DNA from: Blastococcus xanthinilyticus
Lineage (GTDB): Bacteria > Actinomycetota > Actinomycetes > Mycobacteriales > Geodermatophilaceae
Direction of reading: 5' to 3'
DNA length: 64,000 nucleotides
Assembly: GCF_008124835.1 (NCBI RefSeq)
Contig: NZ_VNHW01000013.1
Span: 1-64,000 of the forward strand
The translations under genes and the position numbers were made by a program. This document shows positions 31,150 to 39,497 of this stretch, piece after piece. Under the pieces are notes generated by a model that did not search any database, had not been told where the DNA came from, and saw only the letters and a program-made list of their open reading frames with translations. Each line of letters opens with the position of its first letter. Within the stretch, counting starts at the first letter, position 1.

Positions 31150-31974
31150 TCAGGGGCGGGAACCGACGGCGAAGATCCGGCGGAACGGCAGCAGGGTGGT
31201 GCCGTCCGGGCGGGCGGGGTAGGCGGTCCGGAGCGCGGTGGCGTAGGCGGCGGTGAAGCGGTCCGCGTCGTCGCCGTCGAGCCGGGCGAGCACCGGCCGC
31301 AGGACGGTCGAGCGCACCCACGCGAGCACCGGGTCGGGCCCGCGGAGAACGTGCAGGTAGGTGGTCTCCCACACGTCGGGCCCCAGCCCCGCGGCCGACA
31401 GCACGTCGGCGTACCCGGCGGGCTCGAGCACCGTGTCCGGCGCCGGTGCGACGTCGGCGAGCCGGTCGGCCCACTCGGGGGACCGGCACAGCTCCGCGAG
31501 CAGGGCGTGGGTGGGCGCGCGGAAGTTGCCGGGCACCTGCACGGCCAGCCATCCGCCCGGGGCCAGGTGCCCGGCCCAGCGGGCGAGGAGGCCGGCGTGC
31601 CCGGGGACCCAGTGCAGGACGGCGTTGCTCACCAGCACGTCGACCGGCGCGGCGGGCGCCCAGTCGCGGACGTCGCCGGCCTCGAAGCCCACCCGCCCGG
31701 GGAGCGCGGAGACCTCCGCCGCGGCGAGCATCTCGGGGGAGGAGTCGACGCCGGTGACGGTGGCGGCCGGCCAGCGCTCGGCGAGGGAGGCGGTGAGCGC
31801 ACCCGTGCCGCAGCCGAGGTCGACCACCTGCTCCGGCGACTCCGCGCCCACCCGGGCGAGCAGATCGGCGAAGGGGCGGCCCCGCTCCCCGGCGAACCGG
31901 AGGTAGGTGTCGGGCTGCCAACGGCCGGGCGAACTCCCGGCGGTCGTGCGCGTCGGGTGCTCCATGCCTGCCAT
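31150..31974 (-). CDS. Trans-aconitate 2-methyltransferase-like protein
   Basis: A 274-residue SAM-dependent methyltransferase of the Tam family. It shows the N-terminal RWQPDTYLRFAGERGRPFADLL typical of Tam, motif I VVDLGCGTGALTASLAERWP, VTGVDSSPEML, and the VSNAVLHWVPGH and NFRAPTHALL segments that distinguish Tam from general methylases. Known Tam enzymes methylate trans-aconitate formed spontaneously from cis-aconitate. ATG 31974 has TAGGGT eight bases upstream, and an ATG at 31965 is possible. The downstream VOC gene is 14 bp away and may share the transcript. Confidence 0.9.
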   Translation of the reverse strand: MAGMEHPTRTTAGSSPGRWQPDTYLRFAGERGRPFADLLARVGAESPEQVVDLGCGTGALTASLAERWPAATVTGVDSSPEMLAAAEVSALPGRVGFEAGDVRDWAPAAPVDVLVSNAVLHWVPGHAGLLARWAGHLAPGGWLAVQVPGNFRAPTHALLAELCRSPEWADRLADVAPAPDTVLEPAGYADVLSAAGLGPDVWETTYLHVLRGPDPVLAWVRSTVLRPVLARLDGDDADRFTAAYATALRTAYPARPDGTTLLPFRRIFAVGSRP

Positions 31975-31982
31975 CGGCGCCC

Positions 31983-31988
31983 ACCCTA
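31983..31988 (-). promoter_or_regulatory. -10 box TAGGGT, leaderless Tam-like gene
   Basis: TAGGGT on the minus strand ends 8 nt before the ATG at 31974. Confidence 0.5.
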
Positions 31989-32071
31989 TTCGGGACACGC
32001 CGCAACGGCACCGGAACCGCCGACCTGCCCCGACCGGGCGGCAAGTCGGCGAAATCGTCACGGGAGCCCGG

Positions 32072-32133
32072 TAGCGTGACCCCGCCGGGGCCGGCTCCGT
32101 CCCGGCGCCCGACGACCTGGGGAGCTCGCCATT
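32072..32133 (+). promoter_or_regulatory. Candidate promoter, Shine-Dalgarno and possible ATT start for the MFS-Tmk gene
   Basis: TAGCGT (32072-32077) is a plausible -10. Downstream, GGGGAG (32119-32124) sits 6 nt before an in-frame ATT (32131), while the first standard start, GTG 32242, has no ribosome-binding site. Translation from ATT would add 37 residues rich in Pro/Ala/Gly. Confidence 0.4.
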
Positions 32134-32241
32134 CCGGCCGACCCGCCTGCACCGGCACCACCGCCCGACGAGACGGGCACCGCCGCACCGGCCGGAGCCG
32201 GTGCGGCTCCGGGTGACGGGCTGCCGCCGGCCGGCACGCCC

Positions 32242-34485
32242 GTGCCGGAGGACGTCGCGGTGCCGCTGGCCGACGTGGACGGGTCCGACGGCGCGCAGTC
32301 CGACGGCGGCCGGCCCGCCGGCGACAGCGGGTCCGGCGATTCGGGCGCCGTCGGGTCGGTCGCCAAGATCCGCGCCGTCCTGCGGGTGCGCGACTTCCGG
32401 AAGCTCTGGCTGTCCATGTCGCTGTCCAGCTTCGGCGACTGGCTGGGCCTGCTGGCGATCACCGCGATGGCCACGACGATGGTCGACGGCTTCGCGGCGT
32501 CCAACTTCGCCCTCGGCGGGGTGCTGCTGTTCCGCCTGCTGCCGGCGATCGTCCTCGGTCCGCTGGCCGGGGCCTTCGCCGACCGGTTCGACCGGCGCAA
32601 GACCATGGTCGTCACCGACATCTTCCGCTTCGGCCTGTTCGCCTCGATCCCGATCGTCGACAACCTGCTGTGGCTGTTCATCGCCCAGTTCGTCATCGAG
32701 GCGTTCAGCCTGTTCTGGATCCCGGCGAAGGACGCCGCGGTCCCCAACATGCTGCGCAAGGACCAGCTCGAGCCGGCCAACCAGCTCTCGCTCATCACCA
32801 CCTACGGCCTCACGCCGGTGCTCGCGGCCGTCGTCTTCTCGGTCCTCGCCGTCATCGGGGGGGAGCTGCAGCAGGTGTTCCCCTCGGTCAACGAGGTGGA
32901 CCTCGCGCTCTACGTGAACGCCCTGACCTTCCTGGTCGCCGCCGTGGTCATCTGGAACCTGCCCTCGATCAGCGGCCGCCGGGCGGCCGGCACCGTGGTC
33001 CAGCAGGAGAGCTTCCTCGGCTCGCTCAAGGACGGGTTCTCCTTCGCCGGGCACACCCCGCTGGTCCGGGGGCTGGTCGTCGGCATCACCGGCGCCTTCG
33101 TGGCCGCCGGCGCGATCATCGCCACCGGGCGGTTCTACGTGGAGGCCCTGGGCGGTGGCGAGGCCGCGTACGGTCTGCTGTTCGGCGCGGTGTTCGTGGG
33201 CTTGGGCCTGGGCATCGCGGTCGGGCCCAGCGTCGCCCGCGACCTCGCCCGCGAGCGGGTCTTCGGGGTGGCGATCGTCTTCGCCGGCACCGCGGTCCTG
33301 CTGCTGTCGGGCTCGCCCACGCTGTGGATCTCGCTGGTGCTCGTCGTCCTGATGGGCTTCTTCGCCGGGATGGCCTACCTGGCCGGCTTCACCCTGCTCG
33401 GCACGGAGGTCGAGGACGAGATCCGCGGCCGCACCTTCGCCATCGTGCAGTCCCTGGTGCGGGCTGCGCTGATCCTCTCGCTGGGCGTGGTGCCGTTCGG
33501 CGTCGGCCTGGTCGGGCAGCACGACCTGGACGTCGGCCCGGTCACCCTGGCGTTCGACGGAGCCCGCGTCATGCTCTTCGTCGCCGGCCTGCTGGCCGTC
33601 GGGGTCGGCCTGCTGGCCTACCGGCAGATGGACGACGGCCGCCCGGTCCCGCTGCTGGCCGACGTCATGACCGCGCTGCGCCGGGACAACACCGCCCGCC
33701 GCCGGCTCGCCGGGGGCGGGGTGCTCATCGCCTTCGAGGGCGGCGAGGGCGCCGGGAAGTCGACGCAGGTCCGGCGCCTGCAGGAGTGGCTGACGCAGGA
33801 GGGGCTGGTCGCCCGGGCGACCTTCGAGCCCGGCGCGACGCCACCGGGGGCGGGGATCCGCTCGATCGTGCTGGACAAGGCGCAGGTGGGGATAGCCCCG
33901 CGGTCGGAGGCGCTGCTCTACGCGGCGGACCGGGCCCAGCACGTGCACGAGGTGCTCCGCCCCGCGCTGGAGGCCGGCGAGGTCGTGATCACCGACCGGT
34001 TCGTCGACAGCTCGCTGGCCTACCAGGGCGCCGGGCGCACCATCCCGCTGGACGACGTGCGGATGCTCTCGCGGTGGGCGACCGGGGGGATGGAGCCGGA
34101 CCTCACCGTGCTGCTCGACCTGCCGCCCGAGGTGGGTCTGGCCCGGGCCCGCGGGCGCGCCACGGCCGACCGTCTCGAGTCCGAGTCGCTGGAGTTCCAC
34201 CAGCGGGTGCGCCGGACCTTCCAGGAGCTCGCCGAGGCCGACCCGGACCGCTACCTGGTGCTCGACGCGCGCAGCTCGCCCGACGAGATCGCCGCGGCCA
34301 TCCGGGTCCGGGTGGCCGAGCTGCTCTCCGGTCTGCCGCTGCAGACCCTCGGTGAGCCGGTGCCCCAGCCGCGGGTCGAGCCGCCGCTGCGGCACGCCGG
34401 CGAACCGGTGACGACCGTCGCCCACCACCCCCACGCCCACCACCCCCACGCCCAGACCGGCGCGACCACCCAGCTGCACCCGTGA
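32242..34485 (+). CDS. tmk: MFS transporter fused to thymidylate kinase (dTMP kinase)
   Basis: A 747-residue fusion. Residues about 40-480 form an MFS-type permease with ten or more hydrophobic helices, including the loop 2-3 motif GAFADRFDRRKTMV. From residue 491 a complete P-loop thymidylate kinase follows: FEGGEGAGKSTQ (Walker A), RDR-like ITDRFVDSSLAYQGAGR and LDLPPEVGLARARGR. The C-terminus is histidine-rich (HHPHAHHPHA). The kinase phosphorylates dTMP to dTDP for DNA synthesis. Streptomyces also carries an MFS-fused Tmk, so the fusion is genuine; whether the permease part transports anything is unknown. The stop overlaps holB (GTGA). Start uncertain: an ATT at 32131 has the only Shine-Dalgarno. 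Confidence 0.93.
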   Translation: MPEDVAVPLADVDGSDGAQSDGGRPAGDSGSGDSGAVGSVAKIRAVLRVRDFRKLWLSMSLSSFGDWLGLLAITAMATTMVDGFAASNFALGGVLLFRLLPAIVLGPLAGAFADRFDRRKTMVVTDIFRFGLFASIPIVDNLLWLFIAQFVIEAFSLFWIPAKDAAVPNMLRKDQLEPANQLSLITTYGLTPVLAAVVFSVLAVIGGELQQVFPSVNEVDLALYVNALTFLVAAVVIWNLPSISGRRAAGTVVQQESFLGSLKDGFSFAGHTPLVRGLVVGITGAFVAAGAIIATGRFYVEALGGGEAAYGLLFGAVFVGLGLGIAVGPSVARDLARERVFGVAIVFAGTAVLLLSGSPTLWISLVLVVLMGFFAGMAYLAGFTLLGTEVEDEIRGRTFAIVQSLVRAALILSLGVVPFGVGLVGQHDLDVGPVTLAFDGARVMLFVAGLLAVGVGLLAYRQMDDGRPVPLLADVMTALRRDNTARRRLAGGGVLIAFEGGEGAGKSTQVRRLQEWLTQEGLVARATFEPGATPPGAGIRSIVLDKAQVGIAPRSEALLYAADRAQHVHEVLRPALEAGEVVITDRFVDSSLAYQGAGRTIPLDDVRMLSRWATGGMEPDLTVLLDLPPEVGLARARGRATADRLESESLEFHQRVRRTFQELAEADPDRYLVLDARSSPDEIAAAIRVRVAELLSGLPLQTLGEPVPQPRVEPPLRHAGEPVTTVAHHPHAHHPHAQTGATTQLHP

Positions 34486-35669
34486 GCGCACCGGTGGTGG
34501 CGCCCACGGAGGGCGTCTGGACGCAGCTGGTCGGTCAGCCGGCGGTCGTGGCCGACCTGCGGGCGGCGATCGCCGACCCCGCGGCCATGACGCACGCCTG
34601 GCTGTTCACCGGCCCACCCGGCTCGGGCCGGTCGGTGGCGGCCCGCGCCTTCGCCGCTGCACTGCAGTGCCCCGCCGGGGGAGACGGCACCTGCCACGAG
34701 TGCCGCACCGTGCTGGCCGGCACCCACGCCGACGTGCACGTCGTCGTGCCGGACGGGCTGTCCATCGGTGCCGAGGAGGCCCGTGGGCTCATCCGGGTCG
34801 CCGGGCGGGCGCCGTCGGGCGGGCGCTGGCAGGTGCTGGTGGTGGAGGACGCCGACCGCATGACCGAGTCGGCCTCCAACGCCATCCTCAAGATGATCGA
34901 GGAGCCACCGCCGCGGACGGTCTTCCTGCTCTGCGCGCCCAGCCTGCACCCCGACGACGTCCCGGTCACCATCCGGTCGCGCTGCCGGGTGATCGGCCTG
35001 CGGACGCCGCCGGTGGAGGCGATCGCCGACGTGCTGGTCCACCGGGACGGCGTGGACCCGGCGCTGGCCGCGTGGTCGGCGGCGGCCTCCGGTGGCCACG
35101 TCGGCCGGGCCCGGCGGCTGGCCCGGGACGAGGACGCGCGGCTGGCCCGCAAGGCGGTGCTCGACGTCCCGCTGCGGCTGGTCTCCCTGGCCGCCTGCCT
35201 CGACGCCGCCGACGACCTGGTGGGCTCGGCGAAGGAGGAGACCGAGGCGGCCACCGAGGCGCTGGACGGCTCCGAGACCGAGGCGCTCAAGGCGAGCCTC
35301 GGCGTGGGGGCGCGCGGCCCGGGGGTCGTGGCGGCCACCCGGGGCGGCGCGGGCCAGCTCAAGGAGCTCGAGCGGCGGCAGAAGTCCCGGGCCACCCGGA
35401 TCGGGCGCGACTCCCTCGACCGCGCGCTGGTCGACCTTGCCGGGCTGTACCGCGACGCCCTCGTGCTGGACGCCGCCGCCGGTGCACCGCCGCAGCTGAA
35501 CCACCCCGACCGCCGAGCCGACGCCGAGGAGCTCGCCCGCCGGATCGGGGCGGAAGGGGCGCTGCGCCGCATCGACGCGATCCTCGCCTGCCGCCACTCG
35601 CTGGAGCGGAACGTGAAGCCGCAGGTGGCGCTGGAGGCGCTCACCGTGGCGCTGCGGCTGCCCAGCTAG
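34482..35669 (+). CDS. holB: DNA polymerase III delta' subunit
   Basis: A 395-residue clamp-loader AAA+ subunit. The P-loop reads GPPGSGRS (44-51), with Arg in place of the catalytic Lys, consistent with the non-hydrolysing role of delta'. Cysteines CPAGGDGTCHEC (63-74) give a zinc-binding loop, and LVVEDADRMTESASNAILKMIEEPPPRTVFLLCA is the Walker B/SRC-like sensor region. The C-terminal collar domain is longer than in E. coli and contains an acidic, alanine-rich insertion. It is coupled to tmk by GTGA. The tmk-holB order is widely conserved. A tRNA gene follows 57 bp downstream. Confidence 0.94.
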   Translation: MSAPVVAPTEGVWTQLVGQPAVVADLRAAIADPAAMTHAWLFTGPPGSGRSVAARAFAAALQCPAGGDGTCHECRTVLAGTHADVHVVVPDGLSIGAEEARGLIRVAGRAPSGGRWQVLVVEDADRMTESASNAILKMIEEPPPRTVFLLCAPSLHPDDVPVTIRSRCRVIGLRTPPVEAIADVLVHRDGVDPALAAWSAAASGGHVGRARRLARDEDARLARKAVLDVPLRLVSLAACLDAADDLVGSAKEETEAATEALDGSETEALKASLGVGARGPGVVAATRGGAGQLKELERRQKSRATRIGRDSLDRALVDLAGLYRDALVLDAAAGAPPQLNHPDRRADAEELARRIGAEGALRRIDAILACRHSLERNVKPQVALEALTVALRLPS

Positions 35670-35726
35670 ACCCGCTGCCCCTGCGCGAGGCCGCGCCGGC
35701 GGTGTCGTAGGCTGTGCGGGCAGTTC

Positions 35727-35799
35727 GCCGCCTTAGCTCAGTCGGTAGAGCATCTCACTCGTAATGAGAAGGTCGTCGGTTCGATTCCGACAGGCGGCT
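35727..35799 (+). tRNA. tRNA-Thr (anticodon CGT)
   Basis: A 73-nt cloverleaf. The acceptor stem GCCGCCT pairs with AGGCGGC, the D-arm is GCTCAGTCGGTAGAGC, and the anticodon stem TCTCA/TGAGA encloses loop CTCGTAA with anticodon CGT, reading ACG threonine codons. The T-arm is GTCGG-TTCGATT-CCGAC. CCA is not encoded. TAGGCT at 35708-35713 is a plausible -10. No integrase or att duplication is visible nearby. Confidence 0.97.
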
Positions 35800-35821
35800 C
35801 GCGGAATCCCAGCGGACCCGG

Positions 35822-36268
35822 TCACGACGACGGGTCCGCTGTTCCGTTCCCGGGCCGGTCCCGCCACGCCTGCGGGTCGGCGGAGCGGAGCCGGCCCCAC
35901 GCGAAGGACGTCTCGGGCACCCAGTCCTCCAGGGCGTCGGCGAGCCGCGCGGCCAGCCGGTCGGCGCCCCAGCGCGGCTCGCCCTCCCAGGACGCACTGC
36001 TGAGCAGCAGGCCGAAACAGTCGCCACCGGCGACGACGTCGACCCAGATGTCGCCGGGGATCCCGGCGCCCTGCCGGTACACGCGGATCGCGGTGAGCTC
36101 GTCGTCCCGCACGATGCTGCGGACGACCGGCTCGACCACGTCCTGCCGCAGCCGGCGCAGGCCTTCGTCGTCGGCGTCGGTCGCCGAGGGTGGGGACGGC
36201 GCGGGGGGCGGGTCGCCGAAGGAGATGCTCAGGTGGCTGGTGTAGGCGCCGCTCTGCTCATCGGCCAT
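35822..36268 (-). CDS. Hypothetical protein (148 aa)
   Basis: A 148-residue acidic soluble protein with a proline-rich segment (FGDPPPAPSPP) at 18-30, then a helical RRLRQDVVEPVVRSIVRDDE and a beta-rich core IPGDIWVDVVAGGDCFGLLLSSASWEGEPR followed by a helix and DWVPETSFAWGRLRS. The YTSHLSISFGDPPP start and DWVPETSFAWG end look conserved, but I do not recognise the family. No signal peptide is present. TACGGT lies 6 nt before ATG 36268, implying its own leaderless transcript. Its stop is 23 bp from the tRNA-Thr 3' end, on the opposite strand. Confidence 0.7.
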   Translation of the reverse strand: MADEQSGAYTSHLSISFGDPPPAPSPPSATDADDEGLRRLRQDVVEPVVRSIVRDDELTAIRVYRQGAGIPGDIWVDVVAGGDCFGLLLSSASWEGEPRWGADRLAARLADALEDWVPETSFAWGRLRSADPQAWRDRPGNGTADPSS

Positions 36269-36274
36269 GCCGGC

Positions 36275-36280
36275 ACCGTA
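36275..36280 (-). promoter_or_regulatory. -10 box TACGGT, leaderless hypothetical gene
   Basis: TACGGT (minus strand) ends 6 nt before ATG 36268. Confidence 0.5.
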
Positions 36281-36310
36281 GGCCGCGCGACCGTTCCGCG
36301 GGAACGGCTG

Positions 36311-36343
36311 ACGGCGGCACGCCCCCGTGGGGTGTGCCGCCGT
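36311..36343 (-). terminator. ppa terminator hairpin
   Basis: ACGGCGGCACGCCCC (36311-36325) pairs over 15 bp (one G-U) with GGGGTGTGCCGCCGT (36329-36343), with a 3-nt CGT loop. It lies 38 bp after the ppa stop and just before the promoter of the next minus-strand gene. Confidence 0.8.
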
Positions 36344-36380
36344 CGGTGCGCCCGACGCCCGGCCCGCAGGCCCGGCGGGG

Positions 36381-36875
36381 TCAGTGGTGCGGGGACTCGT
36401 CCTTGGCGCGCTGGATCGAGGCCAGGATCTCGGCCTCGGCCGCGTCGCGGCCGACCCACTCGGCGCCCTCGACCGACTTGCCCGGCTCCAGGTCCTTGTA
36501 GGTCTCGAAGAAGTGCTGGATCTCGAGGCGGTCGAACTCCGACACGTCCTCGATCTCCTTGAGGTGCGCCACCCGCGGGTCCGTCGCCGGCACGCAGAGC
36601 ACCTTGTCGTCCCCTCCGGCCTCGTCGGTCATGCGGAACATGCCGATGGCCCGGCAGGTGACCAGGCACCCGGGGAACGTCGGCTCCTCGAGGATCACCA
36701 GGGCGTCGAGCGGGTCGCCGTCCTGCCCCAGGGTGTTCTCGATGTAGCCGTAGTCCGCCGGGTAGCGGGTGGAGGTGAAGAGCATCCGGTCCAAGCGGAT
36801 GCGTCCGGTCTCATGGTCCAGCTCGTACTTGTTCCGCTGGCCCTTCGGGATTTCTACCGTCACGTCGAACTGCAC
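36381..36875 (-). CDS. ppa: Soluble inorganic pyrophosphatase
   Basis: A 164-residue family I pyrophosphatase that hydrolyses PPi to phosphate in the cytoplasm. It starts [20 protein letters not shown]; the catalytic loop is [12 protein letters not shown] with the metal-binding aspartates, and [10 protein letters not shown] and [12 protein letters not shown] complete the active site. The start is set at GTG 36875 because the protein then begins like mycobacterial Ppa (MQFDVT); GTG 36893 would add six residues. Neither has a clear ribosome-binding site. It is divergent from dacB, with 56 bp between starts. With HppA it gives both soluble and membrane-coupled PPi removal. Confidence 0.95.
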   Translation of the reverse strand: MQFDVTVEIPKGQRNKYELDHETGRIRLDRMLFTSTRYPADYGYIENTLGQDGDPLDALVILEEPTFPGCLVTCRAIGMFRMTDEAGGDDKVLCVPATDPRVAHLKEIEDVSEFDRLEIQHFFETYKDLEPGKSVEGAEWVGRDAAEAEILASIQRAKDESPHH

Positions 36876-36931
36876 GAACGTAGTGTGGCCCACGGGGGGC
36901 GATCCGGTCGGCGGAGGCCCCCTCCTGGGGG

Positions 36932-38356
36932 GTGGAGAGCATCTCGTCGAGTGGATCGACGGTCGTCACGGCGAACTACGGGCGCCTGCGCCGGCGCCTG
37001 GTGACCGGCGTCGTGCTGCTCGTCGTGCTGCTCGTCGGCGGGGGTGTCGCGCTCGGCGTCCTGCTCGGTGGCGACTCCGACGCCGGAGGGGACGCGGTCG
37101 CCGTCCCCGACGCGCAGCTGCCCCAGCTGGGCGACGCCGAGCCGGTGCTCGCCGGGCTCGGCAGCGATGCCCCGGTGCCCGACCCCGACGTCCTCGCGGC
37201 CGCCCTGACGCCGATCGCCACCGGCCCGGCGCTGGGCCCCGGGACGACCGCCCAGGTGGTCGACGTCGCGACCGGGGAGGTCCTCTACGACCTGGACGCG
37301 ACGGCGCCGCTCACCCCGGCCTCGACCGCCAAGCTGCTCACCGCCGCCGCCGCGCTGACGGCCCTCGATCCCTCCGACACCCTCGAGACCCGGGTGGTGA
37401 GCGGCGCCGCCCCCGGCGAGGTGGTCCTCGTGGGCGGGGGAGACCCGACGCTCTCGCGCACCGATCCTTCGCTCACCTACCCGGGCGCGCCGACCATGGC
37501 CGACCTCGCCACCCAGGTGGTCGCCGCGCTGCCGGCCGGGACGCCGGTGACCCGGGTCGTCGTCGACAGCTCGCTGTACAGCGGGCCGCTCACCGCCTCC
37601 GGCTGGGGGGCCGGCGACGCGCCGTCCAGCTACGCCGCACCGGTCACCGCCACCGCCGTCGACGGGGCGCGGGTCAGCCCCGGCTCGACCGCCCGCAGCG
37701 GCCAGCCGGGCATCGACGCCGGCGCCGCCCTCGCCGACGCCCTGGGCGCGCCGGGTGCCGCCGTGGTGCTCGGCCAGGCGCCGGCCGGCGCGACGACGCT
37801 GGGCACCGTGCAGTCGGCGCCGATCTCCCGGCTGGTGGAGCAGGCCCTGTCGATGTCGGACAACGTGCTCGCCGAGACGCTGGCCCGGCAGGTGGCGCTG
37901 GCGCGGAACGAGCCGCCCACCTTCGAGGGTGCGGCGCAGGCCGTCGTCGACGCGCTGGAGGAGGCCGGCCTCGACGTCGTTGGCGTCACCCTCGCCGACG
38001 GCAGCGGCCTCTCCTCGCAGAACGTCGTGACCGCCGAGGTGCTCGCCGCGCTGATCACCGGCGCCTCCGACGGCAGCCTCGGCGATGCCGCAGGCCTCCT
38101 CGCCGGTCTCCCGGTCGCCGGGTACGACGGCACGCTCGCCGATCGCGGTGACGACGACCCGGTGACCGCGCCCGGCACCGTACGGGCCAAGACGGGCACG
38201 CTGCTCGGGGTGAACGCCCTGGCCGGCACCGTCGTGACCGCCGACGGCCGGCTGCTGGCGTTCTCCGTCGTGGCCGACGAGACGACCGCGAGCGAGGCGG
38301 CCGCCGAGGCCGCGCTGGACCAGTTCGCCGCCACGCTCGCCGCCTGCGGCTGCTGA
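36932..38356 (+). CDS. dacB: D-alanyl-D-alanine carboxypeptidase/endopeptidase (PBP4 family)
   Basis: A 474-residue class C penicillin-binding protein. Residues 1-25 are cytoplasmic, and 23-46 ([23 protein letters not shown]) form a membrane anchor. The active-site motifs are SxxK at 131-134 (PASTAKL), SxN at 309-311 (MSDNVLAE) and KTG at 420-422 (AKTGTLLG). The long insertion between SxxK and SxN is characteristic of PBP4/DacB. It would trim or cleave peptide cross-links of peptidoglycan outside the membrane. GTG 36932 is used. The 3' end is 45 bp before the zincin gene on the same strand. Confidence 0.94.
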   Translation: MESISSSGSTVVTANYGRLRRRLVTGVVLLVVLLVGGGVALGVLLGGDSDAGGDAVAVPDAQLPQLGDAEPVLAGLGSDAPVPDPDVLAAALTPIATGPALGPGTTAQVVDVATGEVLYDLDATAPLTPASTAKLLTAAAALTALDPSDTLETRVVSGAAPGEVVLVGGGDPTLSRTDPSLTYPGAPTMADLATQVVAALPAGTPVTRVVVDSSLYSGPLTASGWGAGDAPSSYAAPVTATAVDGARVSPGSTARSGQPGIDAGAALADALGAPGAAVVLGQAPAGATTLGTVQSAPISRLVEQALSMSDNVLAETLARQVALARNEPPTFEGAAQAVVDALEEAGLDVVGVTLADGSGLSSQNVVTAEVLAALITGASDGSLGDAAGLLAGLPVAGYDGTLADRGDDDPVTAPGTVRAKTGTLLGVNALAGTVVTADGRLLAFSVVADETTASEAAAEAALDQFAATLAACGC

Positions 38357-38389
38357 CCGGCGCCCCGGGCCCCGCCGCGGGGCCGCGCG

Positions 38390-38395
38390 TACGGT
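38390..38395 (+). promoter_or_regulatory. -10 box TACGGT, leaderless zincin gene
   Basis: TACGGT ends 6 nt before the ATG at 38402. Confidence 0.5.
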
Positions 38396-38401
38396 GAGCC
38401 G

Positions 38402-39490
38402 ATGAGCAGCGCCCCCTCGATGGTCGACTGGGACCTCGCCGGACGCACGGCCCGCCGCCTGGTGAACGCCGGCCCGCGGACCACACGCGAGGAAGCCGCC
38501 GCCGTCGTCGCCGAGTTGCACCGGGCGGCCGCCACGGCGGTCGCGCACGTCGAGGCCCTCACCGGCCTCCGTCCGGTGCCGGGCGGACCGGTGCCCGAGG
38601 TCGCGGTCGTGGACCGCCCCGGCTGGGCCGACGCGAACGCCCGCGGCATGGCCGCGCTCCTGGACCCCCTGGTCGAGAAGCTGGCCGAGCGCCAGGGCAC
38701 CCGGCCCGGCGCGCTGGCCACCGCCATCGGCTCCCGGGCCACCGGCGTCCAGGCCGGCGGCCTGCTCGCCTTCCTCTCCTCGCGGGTGCTCGGCCAGTAC
38801 GAGGTGTTCGGGACCGGCGGCCGGCTGCTGCTGGTGGCGCCCAACATCGTCGCCACCGAGCGCAAGCTGGGCGTCGACCCGTCGGACTTCCGGCTCTGGG
38901 TCTGCCTGCACGAGGTCACCCACCAGCTGCAGTTCACCGGCGTCCCTTGGCTGGCGGGCTACCTCGAGGCGCAGATCGCGGAGTTCGTGGCGGCCACCGA
39001 CCTGAGCCCCGACGTGCTCCGCGAGCGGCTGCAGGACGTGCTCCGCGGCTTGAGCGACGCCGTCCGCGGGAGCGACGGCGACGGCGAGCCAGAAGGCCTG
39101 ATGGCGCTGGTGCGCGACCCGGCGCAGCGGGCAGTGCTCGACCGGGTCACCGCGGTCATGAGCCTGGTGGAGGGCCACGCCGAGTACGTGATGGACGGGG
39201 TGGGACCGGACGTCGTGCCGTCGGTGCGCACCCTCCGCAAGCGGTTCGCCCAGCGCCGCAAGGGCCGCGGGCCGATCGACCGGGTGGTGCGCCGGCTGCT
39301 GGGGCTGGAGCAGAAGATGAAGCAGTACGCCGACGGGCGGATCTTCGTCGCCGGGGTCGTCGACCTGGCCGGCATGGACGGGTTCAACCGGGTCTGGCAG
39401 GGGCCGGAGAACCTGCCGCTGCTCGACGAGCTCACCGCGCCCGAGCGCTGGGTCGCCCGGGTGCTCGGCCGCCCGGCCCTGCCCGCCTGA
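38402..39490 (+). CDS. Zincin-like metallopeptidase (DUF2342, coenzyme F420 biosynthesis-associated family)
   Basis: A 362-residue actinobacterial zincin_2 protein. The zinc motif is HEVTH (170-174) within WVCLHEVTHQLQF, with the third ligand probably in EGHAEYVMDGVG at about 257-263. The N-terminal VDWDLAGRTARRLVNAGP and the FGTGGRLLLVAPNIV segment are typical of the family. It has been called F420 biosynthesis-associated from co-occurrence, but its substrate is not established. It lies between dacB and tilS, the same neighbourhood as Rv3626c. No signal peptide is present, so it is probably cytoplasmic. Confidence 0.92.
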   Translation: MSSAPSMVDWDLAGRTARRLVNAGPRTTREEAAAVVAELHRAAATAVAHVEALTGLRPVPGGPVPEVAVVDRPGWADANARGMAALLDPLVEKLAERQGTRPGALATAIGSRATGVQAGGLLAFLSSRVLGQYEVFGTGGRLLLVAPNIVATERKLGVDPSDFRLWVCLHEVTHQLQFTGVPWLAGYLEAQIAEFVAATDLSPDVLRERLQDVLRGLSDAVRGSDGDGEPEGLMALVRDPAQRAVLDRVTAVMSLVEGHAEYVMDGVGPDVVPSVRTLRKRFAQRRKGRGPIDRVVRRLLGLEQKMKQYADGRIFVAGVVDLAGMDGFNRVWQGPENLPLLDELTAPERWVARVLGRPALPA

Positions 39491-39497
39491 CCGACCC

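Noticed and set aside
32242..34485. MFS-Tmk fusion as an assembly error joining two genes
   Set aside because: The frame is continuous with no stop or shift, and the same fusion is known from Streptomyces.
35727..35799. tRNA-Thr as an integration site of a genomic island
   Set aside because: No integrase, no duplicated tRNA 3' end and no composition change nearby; the neighbours are core genes.
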